From Zygnema cylindricum (lineage: Eukaryota; Streptophyta; Zygnematophyceae; Zygnematales; Zygnemataceae), in assembly GCA_037447655.1 (NCBI GenBank), contig JBBHKE010001111.1, positions 1 through 53,197 of the forward strand: a stretch of 53,197 nt of DNA, read 5' to 3'. The notes under the pieces are model-generated. The model was not told the origin of the DNA, searched no databases, and worked only from the letters and a program-made list of their open reading frames with translations. Both the position numbers and the translations under genes were made by a program. This document shows positions 41,898-52,439 of the stretch, piece after piece. The stretch's first letter is position 1, and each line of letters begins with the position of its first letter.

Positions 41898-41939
41898 ACA
41901 CCCGTTGATGAGATGATCTTTCTCTTTGCAGCATCTACA
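41898..41939 (-). pseudogene. gag: Gag zinc knuckle of family C
   Basis: The minus strand encodes C-RC-C-KEKD-H-LING-C, a complete CX2CX4HX4C nucleic-acid-binding knuckle, in frame with the protease frame that starts 59 codons later at 41762. A TGA lies five codons upstream. Confidence 0.7.
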
Positions 41940-41942
41940 AAA

Positions 41943-42012
41943 AGTAGAAGATCATGCAACACTTGTTTTTTTTTTTTTTTAATCAAGGGTAGAAGATCCT
42001 GCAGCACCTGAA
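41943..42012. repeat. 22-bp direct repeat flanking a poly-T run, plus adjacent tandem
   Basis: GTAGAAGATCATGCAACACTTG (given here only as positions 41943-41964) recurs with three differences at about 41989-42010, with about 16 T residues between. This has the look of a small duplication or retro-insertion scar. Confidence 0.55.
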
Positions 42013-42014
42013 AA

Positions 42015-42088
42015 ATATTATTTTAACAGAAAAGTAATTAGCGTTGTCACAATATTCTTTTAACAGAAGAGTAGTTAGCGTTGTGGCG
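42015..42088. repeat. Two tandem 37-bp units
   Basis: TTTTAACAGAARAGTARTTAG followed by GCGTTGT occurs in each unit (42015-42051, 42052-42088). No coding role is seen; it lies in the decayed gag of family C. Confidence 0.75.
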
Positions 42089-42284
42089 TCAGATCGTGTC
42101 ACAAGTTTCTTTAATTTTTGTTTACTTTTTCACGAATGAGTTAATTAGTTAAATGGGGTAAGGTGACATTCGCAAAATTTTGTCAACCCTACAAACATAG
42201 AAGTCTAAACAAGGGGGCAATCTTGCCAAAATCACGGTAATAAGATATTTATGAGTCACAAGACAATTAATGCACTTTAAACGA

Positions 42285-42707
42285 CTAGCGTATAATTGTA
42301 CTTTTTGTATAAAAGACAATATGTATTCGGACTAATCCTTTTCATGAAGAATGAATTCGAGTCCAAGGGCCAAACGATGTGGCCAAGTGCTAGTTTTGTA
42401 CGCGCCGCATAAAAGTCGCCACGCTTCATTTCCGGTTGTAGCGCTTCATACAAGATTCGCGATTGTCCCAACCAACGACAAAATGAGGCTAGACAAAGTG
42501 ATAGAGTCCTTTTATCTCTACGCAATGATTAGAGTATAGGCGGCCGCAAAATCATCGTCATCCTCGTTAGGTAAAATTGGAATGAAGACATTTCCTATGA
42601 CGTGGCCACATAATTTTTAAAAACTGAATAAATGTCGGATGAAAAATTTCCAGTTGTAAAAATCCTAACCTTTAAATTTTTGTATTGAGTTTGACAGGGC
42701 CGAAGAT
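42285..42707 (-). pseudogene. gag: Gag N-terminal part of family C, decayed
   Basis: Minus-strand fragments read ALSNSIQKFKG then DFYNWKFFIRHLFSF (gag start, like x-Y-x-x-W), TLIIA then DSITLSSLILSLVGTIANLV, TTGNEAWRLLCGAYKTS and EYILSFIQKVQLYAS, a recognisable order for copia gag of the UBN2 type. At least five stops interrupt. The ATG in the primer site at 42717 is one base out of frame, consistent with a one-base loss just after it. Confidence 0.62.
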
Positions 42708-42721
42708 GTGGGCCCATAACC
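42708..42721 (-). promoter_or_regulatory. Primer binding site, half-tRNA initiator Met type (family C)
   Basis: The minus strand reads GGTTATGGGCCCAC, identical to the site at 29796-29809, upstream of family C gag. The 5' LTR should begin at 42722 and extend to the right, but its end is degraded (TTTATTA instead of a clear CA). Confidence 0.72.
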
Positions 42722-43244
42722 TAATAAATTAGTGGCCATAACAAAGGAAATAAATTAAAGCAAAAAGAACAGGAAAAATAACAAAGTACATAAAAGGAAG
42801 AGATGCAGGGACAAATGAGACCGCCATGACGTTAAGTTCAAGAGTAAAAGAATTCAATAATTCAACATAATGAGACGCTCGAGTTTTATAGATGAACTCA
42901 AGCATGTAAGACGCACTATACTAAAGTGGAGGTATAACCAATCAAGGTATAACTAATCTAGGACCACCCAATAAGTGGAACTATCACTAATCTAGGTATA
43001 TCTAGAAGTGGAGGTACAACTAAGTAAAAAGATTCTAAATGTTTAGTGGGAATCATTCTACGCTTAGAACTTTATGTACAAACAAGTACAGGAACGCTTA
43101 TTAAAGTGGTATACTTAAGATTTAGTGTTCTAAGACTTAAACACCATGAAATAACGAACTAAATATAGTTATTCAATATTATAGTGGATTTACGAATTCC
43201 AATATTCCTCTCCTAAACTCAATGGTTACTCTCTTTAACTAGGA
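42722..43244 (-). mobile_element. Presumed 5' LTR region of family C element
   Basis: Inferred only from position, directly upstream of the family C primer site. It contains short internal repeats (AGTGGAGGTATAAC/AGTGGAGGTACAAC with AATCTAGG) at 42920-43030. The outer LTR end cannot be placed and no second copy exists in the window to confirm it. Confidence 0.35.
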
Positions 43245-43493
43245 TCATACCCACTGTGTGATCCTCCAATTCTTATCTCCTACATCCTGCCTTTTTATAA
43301 CGTTTTCATACCTATCAGTCACCTTCATCATAAAAGTGTTTACTAGGTTTCTTACACTATCTAATTTAGGAAATGGAGTTGAAAGATCATTACAATAATC
43401 ATTTATAATCCCACCCTTGTAAGGATAAGTTGTTATGTTGATTTCTTTCAACTTTTTGTTTTTTTGCCAGCTGTTGTTGCTGCGAAGATCCAC
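43245..43493 (-). pseudogene. gag: Family A-like gag fragment
   Basis: Translation contains TTYPYKGGIINDYCND then LVNTFMMKVTDRYENVI, which parallels the gag blocks TYVYKKGKMLDFCND and VNTLLMKLLDDY-NII of the plus-strand A element at 4910-5060. Only this part of gag is present. Its neighbours are unassigned. Confidence 0.6.
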
Positions 43494-43866
43494 TCTTATA
43501 TTTATTTACTCATGACTCTTAGATTTCAGAAGCCAATCTTAGTCATATGAGTGGAGGAGAAATAACCTTTGTTACACTTTGAAGAATGAAGTGATTCACC
43601 ATGCAAAATTATGCAATGTTTACGCATAATTTAGCTTTATTTATTTTTAGTAGTTAGTAACTAAATGAAACATACACATTAAATCATAATTTGACAAAAT
43701 TTGCTGGAAAATTTGGAAAACAAGATGATAAAATGCATTGTAGTCTTAAAAAAATATAGTGCATAACACTATTATCAAGGAATTTAGAAGACCGATACAG
43801 ACATAGGTTGAAAATACGATCGTACATTTCCAACACCGTACAAACTTATGTTTTAAACGAACGACA
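43494..43866. other. Unassigned stretch
   Basis: AT-rich, no gene or repeat recognised. Confidence 0.35.
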
Positions 43867-43871
43867 ATAGT
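43867..43871. repeat. 5-bp target site duplication ATAGT
   Basis: ATAGT at 43867-43871 is repeated at 45183-45187, exactly outside the TGTTGTT and GACAACA ends of the LTR. Confidence 0.82.
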
Positions 43872-45182
43872 TGTTGTTTTTGAAAAGTTGGTTTCGTGCG
43901 TACTCGACATTTTGTGCGCACGCGACGTTTCGCATGCGTAATATATTATCGAAAGTAATGTGGTGGTTCGAATGGATTTGCGGATTGGGGGAGTAAATGT
44001 ACGAGTAAAATTAAAGGGACGTGAGGCAGTAATTGAGTGGCGCGGATTGCGTTAAGAAATGGACGGCGGATCGCGACGCGATCCAATGTGAAGTTTACGA
44101 AATGTACGTCGCCGGTACGTAACATATAATTTGAACAAATGTAATTTACATGCGACAAACGACGTGTATGAAAAATGACGTGTACTTTATTTCCCGCATT
44201 TATTGCAAAGGACGCAGTTGCGGTACGGAAATAATTTCGGTTGTACGATTATTATTTTAACAAGTGGACATGAATGACTAAATTATCTTCGCGACGTCGT
44301 GGGATATTTGACGACTCGCGTGGATTTCGTTTGGATTTTTATGACCACGTGGCGCGACATCAAGGGTGCCGAATTAGATCGACGGACGGCGGATATAGGC
44401 CGTGGATATTTTTCAAGTAGTAGAGACGCGAAATAGCGTCAATCACACGTTGATAATTTTGGACGTCCCGGATTGTTTGACGAAATTCGAGGAGTTCCAT
44501 TGAGTGACTCAGCATGACTGAGCATACGATTTTGTAAGATTGTGTGTACTTTGTAAATATTTACAACAATGGTTTGTCTTTATGTGTATTAGTTATTAGT
44601 GTAGATTTACTCTTTTTGGCATACCTCGAAGTATTCGGGTTTATTAACATTAATAGAGGTAGCTAGTAGATTGCGTGCGGCTGGTATGCCTCCGTACACT
44701 CAGTAATGAGCTCGTGTATATTTGTAGGACTTAGACACTTTTAGTCATAGGAACTTTTGGACCAAAAACTGTTTATGGTGTTTTTTGGTAATTTTATCTG
44801 AGGATTACTCTCAGATATGTTGGCAGAATTATCTGAAATTCTGCATGTGTGTTCCTCTTTATATTTTTATTATTTTCACAAATTTGCAGGCCTATTGTGT
44901 GCCTGGTCTGTGTTTTACTTCATTTTGAAGTTAGTCTGTTTTATCAAAGTTCTGGCAGACTGTTTTTCTGCAACTTTGACTAGATGATGTGATCGCTCTG
45001 TTTATTATATTTGTCTGAAACTTTGTGAGGTTATTCCAAATCCTAGATACTATTTATTGATGTAGTTTTAGCTTGTTTTGTTATTTCTGCAGAATTCTGT
45101 GTTGATTCAAAGTAGGCTGTTTTTGGGTAGTCTGTGGTGCTTCCGAGGGTGAATCTATGGCTAGAAATGGCTATGGACAACA
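43872..45182 (+). mobile_element. Solo LTR, copia family B (subtype b), 1311 bp
   Basis: Starts TGTTGTTTTTGAAAAG and ends TATGGACAACA with a perfect ATAGT duplication on both sides. Its first half matches family B subtype a LTRs (best with the complement of 18040-18968); its second half (from about 44620) matches instead the LTR at 26950-27783. The perfect inverted repeat GGATCGCGACGCGATCC is at 44068-44084. Near the end ATGGCTAGAAATGGC opens a frame that would read M-A-R-N-G-Y-G-Q-Q into the primer site of a full element. Confidence 0.88.
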
Positions 45183-45187
45183 ATAGT

Positions 45188-45772
45188 CACATATGTGAAA
45201 ATTTTTAACGAGTTCCATGTATTTTTCGACTATTATTGGTTTCCCTCTCAAAAGGCAGTCCCGCTCACAATGAATGGCCATCGCAGAGTTTCGAAGAGTA
45301 CACCTTATTTCAGTGTTTTGTGTTTTTATTTTCCACTTAAATATTTTTTCTCAATATATTTTTGTGGGTTATATGAATTTGACGGTTGAGAGCGAAAGGC
45401 AAGGACCTCACCTTCTGATTGGCGATTTCTTTGTGAAAATAGGAAAACGGAGAAAAGATGTTTTAAGTAGAGAAAATGTTGTCCACACTAATAGCTGTAA
45501 AAAGTGTAGCCGCAGATTCTGCCGCGCTGACTATTCGTGAGAATGGCAATATAACAGTACAAGTAGTAAGATTTTGTACTCTTTATTCGTACAGTAGGTG
45601 ATTGTTATATTAACATTTTATTTTAATATAAAGTCCGAACAACGATATCTAGGAATAGAAATCGGAACGAAAATGTAAAGTTTCAACATAATTTAGTATT
45701 TTATGTTGTAATTTGTTGTAACTAGTAAATTAACGCCCGTTACACGAGTGTGGACTGCATCCTATTTATTTT
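45188..45772. other. Unassigned stretch with an 88-codon open frame
   Basis: The frame at 45274-45540 ends HTNSCKKCSRRFCRADYS, with a C-x2-C-x4-C cluster, then a stop immediately followed in sequence by GTGAG, which could be a splice donor (TATTCGTGAGAA). No family recognised. It may be an exon of a host gene or chance. Confidence 0.25.
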
Positions 45773-45811
45773 GCCCGTTGATCGTGCCCGTCGATCGTGC
45801 CCGTCGATCGT
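45773..45811. repeat. Minisatellite, three 13-bp units
   Basis: GCCCGTTGATCGT followed by two exact GCCCGTCGATCGT units and a partial GCCTGTT. Confidence 0.9.
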
Positions 45812-45913
45812 GCCTGTTACAGGCACATGCAAACGTGTATGAAAAACAAAACGTTTAAATACTATTTTACTATTATGTACATTTGTATAGACATTTATAA
45901 ACGCGACCCAAAA

Positions 45914-46946
45914 TGCAACACTGAGACCTCCAATGGTCCTCAAAGTTGGCAGCTCACATGAAGCCTCTAGGATAACCGTGATCCCTTTGTGTTTCAAGAA
46001 GACTAATTGCCACCCTCGCAAGCAAAAACATTGACCACCTTCACCTCTGTGAAGGAAAGAATCCCTTTAGTTGATAGCAGAAAGAATCTCTGAATTTGCT
46101 CCCCTGAGTAGTAAGTTATGAAGGGTCAAAGTTGCCCTTTTGTACAGAAACTCTCTCCAAGAGAGGGTCAAGTCTATCAAATTTTTCTAAGTCGTATCTC
46201 TCTCTAAAACACTATCTATTGAAGAACGACACTATACATAACACTGTATCGTACATAAAGGTACAGGTGCCGGTGTACTTTCTGTACGACCATTTTACGA
46301 CATGGCCAACAAGTTTATCTGTCATTTTTGGATTCGTTTATACAATCCCCTGGAAATGTCGTAATCCTATGTGACTCTGCCACGTGGCAATTGATGTGAC
46401 GTCAACCAAAAATCATGGAAAACCTATTTTGCGATCTCGGCATGCTTCGTGGCCGTCTTATTAAGCCGGATTACAATCTTGGCTCTCATAAATACTTGCG
46501 CGATATTTGTTTTGCCTTCAAAACAAAATAAGCGGTATCCGTTTGGAATTTTGCGTATGCCGTACATTACAAAATGTATTTATGTCGAAATATCTCGTTA
46601 ACGAAATAGCCTATCTGTTAAAATTTAAACAACTATCAAACCTTATATCCTCAACCTTGATCTTAGACTATTTGGCTAAGACAACCAGCTATCAGCTACT
46701 CAGACGGACAGTTGGTACCACGTTCAAATCCTAAATCCGTCAAATTCTATTTTGGTAAAATCTACTCACCTAATGTGTGTCCTCGTCGGGATAGCATAGG
46801 AGGCCATGGCTCTATCTCCCTATCCAATTTTAAGTGAATGCAACAAGTGTGGGAGCTGGAGATAGGAGTTAGAGGCAGACTGCCTCCGTTTCTTTTAAGC
46901 ATTTTACAAAACCTAGAAAATACTTAAACAACCTTGAATTTCTACA
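45914..46946 (-). mobile_element. 3' LTR of the most complete family A element
   Basis: Minus strand TGTAGAAATTCAAGG at 46946 to GTGTTGCA at 45914 (1033 bp). It matches the 5' LTR at 51248-52272 along its length. The polypurine tract AATAAGGGGAG (complement of 46947-46957) adjoins it. The flanks CAAAA and CCAAT are not a clear duplication. A tRNA-like module lies at 46672-46731. Confidence 0.87.
46672..46731 (+). promoter_or_regulatory. tRNA-like A/B-box module in LTR
   Basis: TTGGCTAAGACAACC (46672-46686) fits the start of a pol III A box and CGTTCAAATCC (46721-46731) a B box, about 35 nt apart, antisense to the element. The sister LTR has TTTGGCTAAGGGGACTGG near 52010 but a damaged B box. 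Confidence 0.45.
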
Positions 46947-47812
46947 CTCCCCTTATTTTCTAGACACTCTTTATTTTAAGACCACACTTCTCATAGGAGA
47001 AAATTAGTTTAGGGGAAGGCATAGGTTTGTTCATCATATCTGATACCATTTCACTATTTGATTTATACTCCAAACTGATTATTTAGTTTTCTACTTTCTC
47101 CCTAACAAAGCTAAGGCTAATGTCCATGTGTTTCGCTTTAAAGAGATTTTTAGGATTGGCAAAAATGGCAATGGCAACCTTATTATCACAAAACACTTTC
47201 AAGAAACCACTCTTAAGATGACCAAACAAAGACTTGACCAAGCAAAGATTTGACCCACATTAATTCTTTTACAGCAGAGTAAGAAGCCATGTACTCAGCC
47301 TCTATGGTGTACTGAGCAATGACCTTTTGCTGCTTGTTGCTCCAGCAGCAAGCACCATCAGCCACATACAATTCATATCTTGATGTACATCTCCTCATAG
47401 GAGCATCCCCATAGCTGGCATTACTCGAAGTGGTGATATCAGTATTGTTCCCATCCAAATGGAACCATAAAACCCTAGTCCCTATGAGATATCTAAGGAC
47501 TCTTTTAGTTGGCTCCCAATCTTTCTTAGTGGGAGCATTCAGAGAATTTCTTAGTACTCCTACAACTACGGGTATGTCCGGACGGGTACAATTCATGAAA
47601 TATATTAGGCTGCCCACTACTTGTCTATAAGGGATGGTCTGCATAAATCTTTTCTCTTTCGCGCCCACCTCATCATCTAAGATTATAACTCCCTCTTCCA
47701 CACTCCTTTCAATTCCCTTCTTTAATTTCATAGGAGTGGTATAACTTTTAGCCTTATCAATTTGGAATTTTTTTAACATGTTTCCAATGGCCTTCGTTTG
47801 AGTTAATCTTAT
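46947..47812 (-). pseudogene. pol: Copia RNase H of the most complete family A element
   Basis: The frame 47779-47213 runs from MLKKFQIDKAKSYTTPMKLK through YRQVVGSLIYFMNCTRPDI, VLRYLIGTRVLWFHLDG, SNASYGDAPMRRCTS and QYTIEAEYMASYSAVKELMW, an almost full copia RNase H. In another frame (47215-47100) it finishes with the C-D-N-x-x-A-I and F-K-A-K-H-M-D-I blocks. Stops and a frameshift separate it from RT. RNase H removes the RNA template during cDNA synthesis in the particle. Confidence 0.86.
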
Positions 47813-48500
47813 TATTATTCTATTTTAACTCTCTCTACTTGAATTCCGAAAATATACCTTGCTTCTCCCTTATCGTTCATCTCAAATCTTTCTTTTAGAT
47901 CATTTTTCAACTTATTTATTTTATTCTTAGATTTACTTAAAATATGCAAATAGTCAACATAAATTGCAATAAAAATAATTCCATCACCATCTTCAAACAA
48001 ATAAATTGAGTGATCTAAGCTGATAAGAATATATCCCAAACATGTAAGAAACTCATCGAGCTTATTATTCCATTGCCGGGGCGCCTGTTTCAACCCATAG
48101 AAATATTTGATCAATCGACATATCTTCCTTTCCTCCCCTTGCTCTAGAAATCCTTCGGGCTGTTGCATAGAAGTTTCCTCTTGTTATTCTCCATGTAGAA
48201 AGGCCGTCTTGATTTCCATCTGATGCATATCCATGTCTTATAATGCCGCCATACTGAGAAGTATCCGAACCGAAGGAAACCTGACGACTAGAGCAAAATT
48301 CCCTGTTTTTGGGTAAATCACTTTGCCACTAACCGAGCTTTGTAGCCGTCAATGGTGTTATCGGGGTTGAGTTTCAGCTTAAATACCCACTTACACCCAA
48401 TTGGCTTCTTGTCACGAGGACAATCCTTAAATTCCCATGTATTGGCTGCCATAATTAAAGCTATCTCCTCATTAATGGCTGTTTTCCACTAGTTTCTCTC
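47813..48500 (-). pseudogene. pol: Copia reverse transcriptase of the most complete family A element
   Basis: From 48480 down: decayed N-terminal RT with KWVFKLKLNPDNTIDGYKAR and LVAK-stop. Then the frame 48168-47815: MQQPEGFLEQGEERK, YFYGLKQAPRQWNNKLDEFL and the palm, where YVDD reads Y-V-D-Y (47961-47950), so the second catalytic aspartate is lost. It ends at a TAA at 47815 just after GEARYIFGIQVER. Confidence 0.86.
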
Positions 48501-49786
48501 AAGACAAGTCATTGCCTCATTATAAGTTTGAGGTTGATCATGGTGAGACAATTTGGTTACCTTATTGTTAACTTGCTTTTGCTGCTTCTTTTTCCTCCCT
48601 CAAACTCTGTTGCCGAAATAGATGGCTCTGTTGGATTTTTCCAAGCACTTTTTACTTCTCCCCTATCACTTGATTCCAGGTCGATTTCCACCACGTCTTC
48701 CTCTTCGGTTGGAGTTAATAATAGGGGTTTCACATTTGGGTCTTTCTCGATCTGATGTGTACCTGAGGATAGTTAGGAAGCTCAAAGTCATTGAATTTTC
48801 TAACTCAAATTTGGTTATGACTTTCTTTGTATGCTTAAAATGATCTATATATTTTCCTTTTTCCATAACCACTAGATGCTTCACTATAATAATGTCCTCT
48901 CTTTTGAGATCATAAACTCTATATCATTTTACATCTTCATTATATCCTAGTAGATATCGTCGTTTTCCTTTTGGGTCTAACTTCCAGTTTGACCGATCTG
49001 TGTCTAAATTGAACAATTGACTACCGAAATCCTTTAAGTGTAAAATGTATGGTTTTCGGCTTGTCCATCTCTCATAGGGTGTTTGACCTTTTACTGCGGA
49101 AGTTAGAACTCTATTTTTGAGTTAATTTGCACACTTCATTGCCTCGGCCCAAAGCTTCTTTCCTATCTTCTTATCTGACAGCATACTCATTGCACTATCT
49201 CTCAGTGTTCTATTTAATCTCTCAGCTACACCATTATGCACAGGATTTTCAATACTCTCGTTTGGTATTGCACTCCATCTTCTCTCATAAAATCCTCAAA
49301 AAGGTTAGAGGTATACTCTCTACCATTGTCACTCCTTACTTTCTTGATTAAGGGTTTATGGAGTTTTTCACTCCATGCTTTATATTGTCTAAAACATTCT
49401 TGAGCATGTGACATTTTTTTTCAAAAAATACACCTTGGAATACCGGACCAATAATCGGTGATAGTCATTATAAATCTCTTTCCCCCAGGTGATTGCACTC
49501 TGGTTGGCCCCCAAATATTTTTGTGTACTAAATCTAGGTTCTTTTCTCCTATATAGGTGGCAATTTTTGGGAAGGGTAACATGTGTGATTTATATTAATG
49601 ACATCAAATAGAATCACTTAGATTCTCACTCTCACCAAACTGAATCCCTTCCACTACTCCCATCTTTTTCATCTCTTTTAACTTATCTAGATTCTTATTC
49701 CAAAGCCTCTTATGCCATAACATTATATCATGAACACAAGCAAAATAAAATTTCATCTTTTCATTGCTTAAAATCAGCCTGAACAA
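48501..49786 (-). pseudogene. pol: Copia integrase and linker of the most complete family A element
   Basis: From 49786: SNEKMKFYFACVHDIMLWHK (zinc region start) and KMGVVEGIQFG; the C-x2-C part is degraded. Core blocks are out of frame with each other: W-S-x-Y near 49450, then 49414-49226 AWSEKLHKPLIKKVRSDNGR and EYTSNLFEDF (second D kept), and ERLNRTLRDSAMSMLSDKK near 49225-49170 (catalytic E kept). The C-terminal block PYERWTSRKPYILHLKDFG is near 49090-49020. The linker to RT runs to about 48500, including MKHLVVMEKGKYIDHFKHTK (48884-48825). Confidence 0.82.
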
Positions 49787-50162
49787 CCCTTAGTTACCTT
49801 TTTCAGCAGTGAAATAAACTTCCTCCTCAAAATTAGCAGTATTGACTCCTTTCTTAGTGTTAGTATCAAAACCCTTATCATCTAATACAGACGTAGAGAT
49901 GAGGTTTTTGTTCAGCTCCGGAATAAACAATACATCAGAGAATGTAACTATGGATGTCTTTCTTTCTACTAACACTTTTAGATCTACCGATCGTACAAGA
50001 GTAGTAGTGACTATCCTTCTATCCCCGTACTCTATCTCTACTGTGGGAATCTTTCTTATCTAAATGAACATGTGTTTAGCCTTACACATGTGCATAGAGG
50101 CACTTGAATCTACAATCCAGCCTGCTTCACCTTTCAATCCACCAAATGCACATTTCTGCTTT
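49787..50162 (-). pseudogene. pol: Copia protease of the most complete family A element
   Basis: The complement of about 50150-50060 reads GLKGEAGWIVDSSASMHMCK: the catalytic D-S-G is D-S-S, which removes the glycine needed at an aspartic protease active site. A stop follows at about 50060. The frame 49975-49790 continues with TFSDVLFIPELNKNLISTSV. Aspartic protease would mature the gag-pol polyprotein. Confidence 0.83.
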
Positions 50163-51233
50163 CATGGAATTTTGACCTCGTTTTTTGCTTCCAACTTCTC
50201 ATCCAATAGGCGTTCATTGTCCTTGTCTTCTGATTCCGCCTCATCTACCAGTGTCACAAGGGCCTTTTTCTTTCCTCTCGGGGGTCCATTGGTTTGCCTC
50301 TTTTTTAACCGCAACTCGGTTAACTTAGTGCACTTTGCCATATAGTGCCCCGGTTTGTTACAAAAATGGCACAAACACTTGTGAGTCTTTGGTGCAAACT
50401 CCTCCGTCTGATTTTTTTGCCACTCCCCTCAATAATTTCGGACTTGTTTCGTTGAATCATTGTTTCTCCAATCGGTCTTAGCTGCCAAGGCTTTCCCCCT
50501 CTTTCCTCCCCTTCAAATCTCAATCGTATTTTCCCGAACGAGAATCATCCCTACCACTAAATTCCAAATCCACCTTGAGTCTACCAAGTCTTGCACACGG
50601 TTGACTATGTTCTCGAACCCATCGGGTAACTTCATTAGTAAACAGTTAGACTTTTCCTTTTTTCTAAATACTTTCTAGCACTCTCTAGTTCCATGAAAAA
50701 TGTAATGTGCTCATTGCAAAAATCCAACATCTTCCCCCTTTTGTATACATACTCATTAATTTTATGATCAACCAACTATTTTTGTTGAATCGTACCATTT
50801 CGGTACATCTCTATGACAGCCACGCAAAGATCGGATTCCATCTCTACTTGCAAATGAGGAGATGTAAGCCCTTGAGTAAGATGGTGGAGGATGAAGTGCT
50901 TAGCCGCCATATTGTTGTAGTCCCAGGTTTCAATATCAATCTCCTCATTCCTCGAAATAGGTGACATGAATGTTGAACTGGTTGCTATTCGTGTGACCAT
51001 CTCCTTCTCCTTTCCTTTGTCCACCACCTCCCTTTCCTTTGTCTCCTCTGTTGAAGATGTATGTGCATCTCTAGTGAATCTGCCTCTTATCAACCCTAGA
51101 GGTAATCCAAGACTTGATCGACGCCTCACCCGTCCACTCTCTATACCCTAAAATCGTTTCTCACATAGAGCTCTTATCAACATGCTTTCCCAATATATAA
51201 AGCCAACTCTATTGAATACAGGCAACATAGAGG
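50163..51233 (-). pseudogene. gag: Copia gag of the most complete family A element
   Basis: The frame 51129-50776 shows LGLIRGRFTRD, the charged KGKEKEMV region and NNMAAKHFILHHLTQGLTSP, the same gag core as the copy at 36779-36369. After frameshifts, 50523-50320 and 50374-50162 carry the tail with an intact zinc knuckle C-HF-C-NKPG-H-YMAK-C. The last frame runs to a single stop at the junction to protease, supporting a one-frame gag-pol ancestor. The ATG in the primer site is mutated (ACG), unlike in the other copies. Confidence 0.84.
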
Positions 51234-51247
51234 GTGGGCGCGTAACC
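51234..51247 (-). promoter_or_regulatory. Degraded half-tRNA primer binding site
   Basis: The minus strand reads GGTTACGCGCCCAC, two differences from the intact site, immediately downstream of the 5' LTR. Confidence 0.65.
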
Positions 51248-52272
51248 TACAACTTTGAGACCTTTATAGGTCCTCAGAGTAGGTAGCTCACGAGAAACCT
51301 CTAGGATAACCCTGACCTCTCTATGTTTCAGGAAGAATAACTCCCACCCTGGTAGACAAAAATTCTGATCACCTTCACCACTGTGAAGGCAAGACTCCCT
51401 TTAGTCGATAGCAAAAAGAATCTCTGAATTTGCTCCCTTGAGCAGTAAGTTATGAAGTGTCAAAGTTGACCTTTTGTATAGAAGCTCTCAAGGAAAGAGG
51501 GTCCAATCTATCAAATTTTTCTAAGTCTTATCTATCTCTAAAACTCTTTCTACTTAAGTACGACACCAACATAATAATGTATCGTATATAAAGGTACAGG
51601 TGCCAGTGTACTTTCTGAACGGCCATTGTACGACATGACCAACAAGTCGACACATGTCATTTTTGGATTCATTCATGTAATCCCCGGAGATGGTGTAATC
51701 TAATGTGATTGTCCCACGTGGCAATTACTGTGACGTCAACCGAACTGAAAACATATTCCGCGATCTCGACATGCTTCTTGGCCGTCTGATTAAGCCGGAT
51801 TACAATCTTGTCTGTTATAAAAACTTGCGCGATATTTGTTTCTCCTTTGAAATAAAATGCGCGGTATCTGTTTCGAATGTTCCGTATGCTGTACATTACA
51901 AACTGTATCTATGTCTAAATAACCTGTTAAATGAAATAGTCAACGTGTTAATCTTTAAATGACTATCAAACCTTATATCCTCAACCTTGATCTAAGAATA
52001 TTTGGCTAAGGGGACTGGCTACTGGCTACTCTGACAAATAGCAGGTACCAGGTTCGTCAAATTCTATTTTGGTTAAATATACCAACCTAATGTGTGTCCT
52101 TGGGATAGCATAGGCGGCCATGGCTCTATCTCCCTCTCCAATTTTCAGTGACTGCAACAAGTGTGGGAGCTGGAGAGGGTGCTAGAGAGAGGAGTTAGAC
52201 GCAGACTGCCTCTTCTTCTTTTGTGTATTTTACAAAACCTAGAAAAAATTAAAATAACCTTTAATTTCTACA
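51248..52272 (-). mobile_element. 5' LTR of the most complete family A element
   Basis: Minus strand TGTAGAAATTAAAGG at 52272 to AGTTGTA at 51248 (1025 bp). The pair with 45914-46946 defines an element of about 6.36 kb. Differences between the two LTRs are frequent, so the insertion is old. Confidence 0.87.
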
Positions 52273-52337
52273 CCAATTAACACAACGCAAAATCTTTAAA
52301 CATACATCATAAAACTGATGGTTAGCGGTTTTGAAGT

Positions 52338-52439
52338 TACCCGTTTAGTGACGTCGGTCAAGGGTCAACGCTACCCGTTTGGTGACGTCGGTCGAGGGAC
52401 AACGCTACCCGTTTGGTGACGACGCTTGAGGGACACGCC
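52338..52439. repeat. Minisatellite, three 34-bp units
   Basis: TACCCGTTTRGTGACGTCGG is the core of each unit (52338-52371, 52372-52405, 52406-52439); the third unit is diverged (GTGACGACGC). Confidence 0.88.

Noticed and set aside
42277-42525. Minus-strand 82-codon frame as an independent gene
   Set aside because: It overlaps the decayed family C gag, whose blocks are recognisable in the neighbouring frame.
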